A stretch of 64,000 nucleotides of DNA, taken from contig NZ_FRAV01000010.1 of assembly GCF_900142445.1 (NCBI RefSeq), positions 1-64,000 of the forward strand, written 5' to 3'. Shown one piece after another: positions 60,934-64,000 of the stretch. Source of the stretch: Chryseobacterium polytrichastri. Its GTDB lineage: Bacteria > Bacteroidota > Bacteroidia > Flavobacteriales > Weeksellaceae. Made by a program: the position numbers and the translations under genes. A model generated the notes under the pieces. It saw only the letters and a program-made list of their open reading frames with translations, did not search any database and was not told the DNA's origin. Each line of letters starts with the position of its first letter. The stretch's first letter is position 1.

Positions 60934-61689
60934 TTAAAAATTTACGTTTACAGAATATTTATCATAAAACGCTTTAATGTGTGCAACTGCCTCGTCAGCT
61001 GTGTCTACCACTCTATAAAGATCTAAATCGTCTTCAGCAATCATTTTTTCTTTTAATAAAGTTGCTTTAAACCAATCTAGCAATCCTCCCCAAAATTCAG
61101 ATCCTACCAAAACAATAGGGAATTTTCCAATTTTATTGGTCTGAATTAAAGTCATGGCTTCGGTAAGTTCATCCAATGTTCCAAACCCTCCAGGCATTAC
61201 AATAAATCCTTGGGAATACTTTACAAACATTACTTTTCTTACGAAGAAGTAATCAAAGTTCATAGAATAGGATTTGTTGATATAAGGATTAAAATGCTGC
61301 TCAAAAGGCAAATCAATATTTAATCCTATCGATGTTCCTTTAGCGTTAAAAGCTCCTTTATTTCCAGCTTCCATAATTCCAGGCCCACCTCCGGTAATGA
61401 TTCCGAAACCAAGTTTCGTTATTTTTTCGGCAATCTCAACTGCCATATCGTAATATTTAGTATCTGGTTTTAGCCTGGCAGAACCGAAAATAGAAACACA
61501 CGGTCCTATTTTAGCCAATTTTTCGTAACCATCTACAAACTCAGCCATTACCTTAAAAACCATCCAACTATCTTTGGTAATGATTTCATCCCAGGTTTTT
61601 TGCTTTAAACTGTTATGTAGTTTTGTTTCGTTACTATCAAGTGCCGGATTTACCAAACTTTCATCTCTCGTTTCATCAAGTTCCATCAT
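60934..61689 (-). CDS. LOG-family protein (nucleotide 5'-monophosphate phosphoribohydrolase-like)
   Basis: This 251-residue Rossmann-like protein has the lysine-decarboxylase-like LOG motifs PGGFGTLDE (here MPGGFGTLDELTE) and the preceding GGGPGIMEAGNKGA. Characterised members hydrolyse nucleoside 5'-monophosphates, including cytokinin-type ones. It lies 5 bp after the MurU-like gene on the same strand, so it belongs to that operon. Its native substrate is unknown. Confidence 0.9.
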   Translation of the reverse strand: MMELDETRDESLVNPALDSNETKLHNSLKQKTWDEIITKDSWMVFKVMAEFVDGYEKLAKIGPCVSIFGSARLKPDTKYYDMAVEIAEKITKLGFGIITGGGPGIMEAGNKGAFNAKGTSIGLNIDLPFEQHFNPYINKSYSMNFDYFFVRKVMFVKYSQGFIVMPGGFGTLDELTEAMTLIQTNKIGKFPIVLVGSEFWGGLLDWFKATLLKEKMIAEDDLDLYRVVDTADEAVAHIKAFYDKYSVNVNF

Positions 61690-61694
61690 GACAA

Positions 61695-62408
61695 TTATTT
61701 AAAATGTTTTTCGGCTTCTATTACAGATTCTGGTCTTCCAACATCTACCAAAATGCTATCGTGCACAAAACCATGGATGTGCTCCGTTTGCATGATGTCC
61801 AGATATTCTTCCATAATAGAAAATTTGCCTGTTCTTTTTATTTTGTTAAAAATGATAGGGTTGATACAATGAACACCGCTAAAAGCCAACGCTTTGAATC
61901 CTTTGTTAAATTCTGCAAGTCTTTGTTCGCCGGTTTGTACATTAAGCCATCCTCTTAAAACCAATTCATCATTGAAAAGTAATTTTCTTGAACTTTCCCT
62001 ATCCGAAACGGCTAAAGTAGCGAAATCTTTTATCTTTTTATGATACTTTACAAGATCAGTAATATTTATCTCTGTTAAAATATCCGCATTCATGATTAAA
62101 AAATCTTCCCCATGATCAAGGAATCTTCTAGCAAAAATCAAACCACCGCCAGTTTCCAGAAGTTCGTTGGCTTCATCAGAAATCTCAATGTTGCAATTGA
62201 AATTGTTATTTTTCTTCAAAAACTCAACAATCTGATCTCCAAAATGATGGACATTGATCACGAAATCAGTGATTCCGAAACTCTTGAGATAATTTATATT
62301 TCTTTCTAAAAGAGGAATACCATTAACCTTAGCCAAAGCCTTTGGATGATGATCTGTAAAAGGTTTCAGACGGGTACCTTTTCCCGCAGCGAAAATTAAA
62401 GCCTTCAT
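61695..62408 (-). CDS. Sugar-1-phosphate nucleotidyltransferase (MurU-like)
   Basis: This 237-residue nucleotidyltransferase has the signature AAGKGTRLKPFTDHHPKAL, ETGGGLIFARRF and FLIMNADILTE. It is short, without the C-terminal beta-helix of GlmU or RmlA. This size and an upstream APH-type kinase match the AmgK/MurU pair, which makes UDP-MurNAc from recycled MurNAc in Pseudomonas. Mannose-1-phosphate guanylyltransferase is an alternative function. Confidence 0.85.
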   Translation of the reverse strand: MKALIFAAGKGTRLKPFTDHHPKALAKVNGIPLLERNINYLKSFGITDFVINVHHFGDQIVEFLKKNNNFNCNIEISDEANELLETGGGLIFARRFLDHGEDFLIMNADILTEINITDLVKYHKKIKDFATLAVSDRESSRKLLFNDELVLRGWLNVQTGEQRLAEFNKGFKALAFSGVHCINPIIFNKIKRTGKFSIMEEYLDIMQTEHIHGFVHDSILVDVGRPESVIEAEKHFK

Positions 62409-62424
62409 ATAGTATGGGTAATGA

Positions 62425-62508
62425 GTAATTGGTAATAAGTAATAATGGTGTATAAATAATAATTAATATAATTTAACGAAGTTAAAAATATTACTCATTA
62501 CCAATTAC
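62425..62508. repeat. Inverted repeat between the rapZ-C and murU-like genes
   Basis: GTAATTGGTAATAAGTAAT (62425-62443) and ATTACTCATTACCAATTAC (62490-62508) are reverse complements with one mismatch. The right arm overlaps the last codons of the RapZ-C gene. The gap between holds AT-rich DNA only. Confidence 0.65.
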
Positions 62509-62921
62509 TTATCACTCATGTTAAGTTGGTGTTGTTCATCATGATGCAGCGTTACATTCGTTCCTTCAGGATATTTTTCTTTGATAAATTCTGCAATTTT
62601 TATCGCACAGTATACAGATCTGTGTTGTCCGCCTGTACATCCGAAATTAATTTGTAGGTTTTCAAAACCTCTTGATAAATAGTTATCGATGTTGATAGAA
62701 ACGATGCTTTTTATAAGCTCTAAAAATTTAGGCATTTCAGTTTTTGTTTCAAGATATTCCTGAACGCCAATGTCATTTCCTGTTTGAATTTTATATTCTT
62801 CAATTCTTCCAGGGTTTAAAATTCCTCTACAATCGAAGGCGAAGCCACCTCCGTTTCCTGATTCGTCTTTAGGAATTCCTCCTTTTTTGTATGAAAAACT
62901 GTGGATGTCTATGTGTAGCAT
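62505..62921 (-). CDS. Free-standing RapZ C-terminal domain protein
   Basis: This 138-residue protein corresponds to the C-terminal domain of RapZ, without the N-terminal ATPase. FDCRGILNPGR near the start and INFGCTGGQHRSVYCAIKIAEF, with HHDEQHQLN at the end, are the conserved elements. In E. coli this domain binds glucosamine-6-phosphate and RNA. It lies between an APH-type kinase and a MurU-like gene, so a sensing or regulatory role in amino-sugar metabolism is inferred. Confidence 0.88.
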   Translation of the reverse strand: MLHIDIHSFSYKKGGIPKDESGNGGGFAFDCRGILNPGRIEEYKIQTGNDIGVQEYLETKTEMPKFLELIKSIVSINIDNYLSRGFENLQINFGCTGGQHRSVYCAIKIAEFIKEKYPEGTNVTLHHDEQHQLNMSDK

Positions 62922-62985
62922 TTTCTTTTATATTTAATGTTGAACGGTTAAGTTCATTATGTTTATTATTAATTTTTCGGTCTAT

Positions 62986-63054
62986 TTTGTCATTCCGGAG
63001 GAATCTAAACTGAGTTTTTTAAAGAGATCCTTCGACTTCGCTCAGGATGACATT
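62986..63054. repeat. Intergenic repeat with inverted ends
   Basis: TTTGTCATTC (62986-62995) and GAATCTAAACT (63001-63011) recur at 125-156. The element ends in GGATGACATT and contains two hairpins (ATTCC-gga-GGAAT, and ATCCT with AGGAT around a cttcgacttcg loop). It looks like a dispersed flavobacterial element. Confidence 0.55.
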
Positions 63055-63104
63055 GCTAATACTAATTATTTAAATGAGCATATTCTTAAAAGCTTAAAAG
63101 AATC

Positions 63105-64000
63105 TTAATGGTTTAAAACTTCTTCAATTTTTAAGCTTATTTTCTCTAAACTCAATTGTTGTATCACTTTTTCAAGCTCAGGATAATCTTTCATGTTTTC
63201 CCAAGTTTGAGCAAATTCTGTAATGTTTTCTATTCCTTTTTCAATACTTGCAATGAAATGTTGTTTCCTTTGAATTAGGCCTCTAAAGCCATATGCTCCC
63301 AAAACCTGTAAGAATCTCATCAGTTGAATTGGTTTAACCGATTTTCTTAGTTGAACTTGATTTTTTTCATTTTCAAATTGTTGAATGTAGAATTCCAGCA
63401 TCTCGTTTTTAAAATCTTCAGGAAAATTAGCTTTCGCCTGAAAAAGAAAAGAAATGACATCATACATTAAAGGTCCCTTCATCGCAGACTGATAATCGAT
63501 AAATGAGATATCATTATTTTCATTCACCATAATGTTTCTTGCCTGAAAATCGCGGATCATTAATCCTTTGGGTTCAAGGTTTTCGATGAGGTTCACAATT
63601 TTTTTAAATTCTTTAAGCAGAGTAGATTTATGATATTCCAGCTCAAGAACATCTGCCACAAAGTTTTTAAAATAATATAAATCGTGAATGACGGGAAGCT
63701 CATCATAACTTTCATATTCAAAAGTTTGATGGTAATCTATTTTCCCTTGGGTCTGCCTTTGAAGTTGAAAAAGTTTTTCTAATGTCTGCTTTACCAATGA
63801 TCTTACATTTTCAGATAAGCCTTCTTTTGAAATAACTTCAGAAAGTGTATTTCCTCCTAAAAACTCCTGGATATATATTTTCCGGTCATCAGAAATGGAG
63901 AAAATAGTAGGAGTACTAAGGTTGAGTTGAGAAAATATATCTGAAAAATAAAAAAAACTTTCATTCTCCTGAATGTTTTCATTGTATGTAATGATGTATT
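63105..64000 (-). CDS. APH-family sugar kinase (AmgK-like), 5' end beyond the window
   Basis: At least 298 residues are present; the frame is still open at the right edge. I translated it beyond the first candidate start (a TTG at 63797) and found a continuous N-lobe, with IYIQEFLGGNTLSEVI before the linker. The catalytic loop LMIRDFQARNIMV (Asp in RDFQ) and the metal Asp in SFIDYQSAMKGP mark an aminoglycoside-phosphotransferase fold. AmgK phosphorylates MurNAc and GlcNAc at the anomeric position. The RapZ-C and MurU-like genes downstream support the assignment. Confidence 0.85.
   Translation of the reverse strand, partial: YIITYNENIQENESFFYFSDIFSQLNLSTPTIFSISDDRKIYIQEFLGGNTLSEVISKEGLSENVRSLVKQTLEKLFQLQRQTQGKIDYHQTFEYESYDELPVIHDLYYFKNFVADVLELEYHKSTLLKEFKKIVNLIENLEPKGLMIRDFQARNIMVNENNDISFIDYQSAMKGPLMYDVISFLFQAKANFPEDFKNEMLEFYIQQFENEKNQVQLRKSVKPIQLMRFLQVLGAYGFRGLIQRKQHFIASIEKGIENITEFAQTWENMKDYPELEKVIQQLSLEKISLKIEEVLNH

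Noticed and set aside
63105..63797. The kinase gene as a complete 230-residue protein starting at 63797.
   Set aside because: The codon at 63797 is TTG within a continuous frame that extends to the window edge and encodes a plausible kinase N-lobe, so the gene is cut by the edge.
1..64000. Search for CRISPR arrays, tRNA/rRNA genes, transposases, integrases and toxin-antitoxin pairs.
   Set aside because: None seen. Repeats are short dispersed elements, not regularly spaced, and every sizeable open frame fits an ordinary family.

Overview
The window looks like a chromosomal segment of a Flavobacteriia-type Bacteroidota, most likely Chryseobacterium or a close relative in the Weeksellaceae. The DNA is AT-rich. 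Promoters have the Bacteroidota form (-33 TTTG, about 19-20 bp, -7 TAnnTTTG). There are SusC/SusD pairs, TonB-dependent receptors, a type IX secretion (T9SS) C-terminal domain, many Bacteroidota-only DUF families and flavobacterial intergenic repeats. No tRNA, rRNA, CRISPR array, prophage or insertion sequence was seen. Species assignment is inference; no database was searched.

Region 1 (1-5.4 kb, minus strand): a TetR regulator with a near-perfect operator heads a thiolase / PaaI-type thioesterase / beta-ketoacyl-ACP synthase operon. An OsmC-type peroxide-defence protein and an AraC regulator follow.

Region 2 (5.6-26.6 kb, plus strand): a polysaccharide utilization locus that reads as a high-mannose N-glycan pathway. 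It holds an AraC regulator, SusC/SusD, an inner-membrane transporter, GH130 phosphorylase, GH92, Tat-exported GH125, an EndoH/EndoF1-like GH18 endoglycosidase with FN3, LamG-like and T9SS domains, a ROK kinase, a second GH92, a cupin phosphomannose isomerase and an inverting-type GH97. The inferred flow is: surface GH18 releases Man(n)GlcNAc, SusCD imports it, periplasmic GH92/GH125/GH97 trim it to Man-beta-1,4-GlcNAc, the transporter moves that inside, GH130 phosphorolyses it, and the ROK kinase plus isomerase feed mannose into glycolysis. The first GH92 lacks the usual catalytic acid, and several intergenic gaps hold nested stem-loops.

Region 3 (26.7-32.9 kb, minus): a probable copper or heavy-metal locus with a TonB receptor carrying two N-terminal HMA domains, a Cys/His-rich small exported protein and a lipoprotein with three His/Cys repeats. 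An OmpR-type two-component system lies next to it.

Region 4 (33-55.6 kb): mostly housekeeping genes. These include an S9 peptidase, hemD, a polyprenol-phosphate mannosyltransferase, tgt (lacking its zinc cysteines), an LptF/G permease, birA, rsfS-ftsH-LUD-cdsA-psd, an MsbA-like exporter, an M28 peptidase, rho with a long Asn/Gln-rich disordered insert, superoxide dismutase and a secreted nuclease.

Region 5 (55.8-64 kb): a TonB receptor with a DUF5689 lipoprotein, divergent from the nuclease. Then comes a minus-strand cluster of an APH-type sugar kinase (cut by the right edge), a free-standing RapZ C-terminal domain, a MurU-like nucleotidyltransferase and a LOG-family protein, which suggests amino-sugar or cell-wall recycling.
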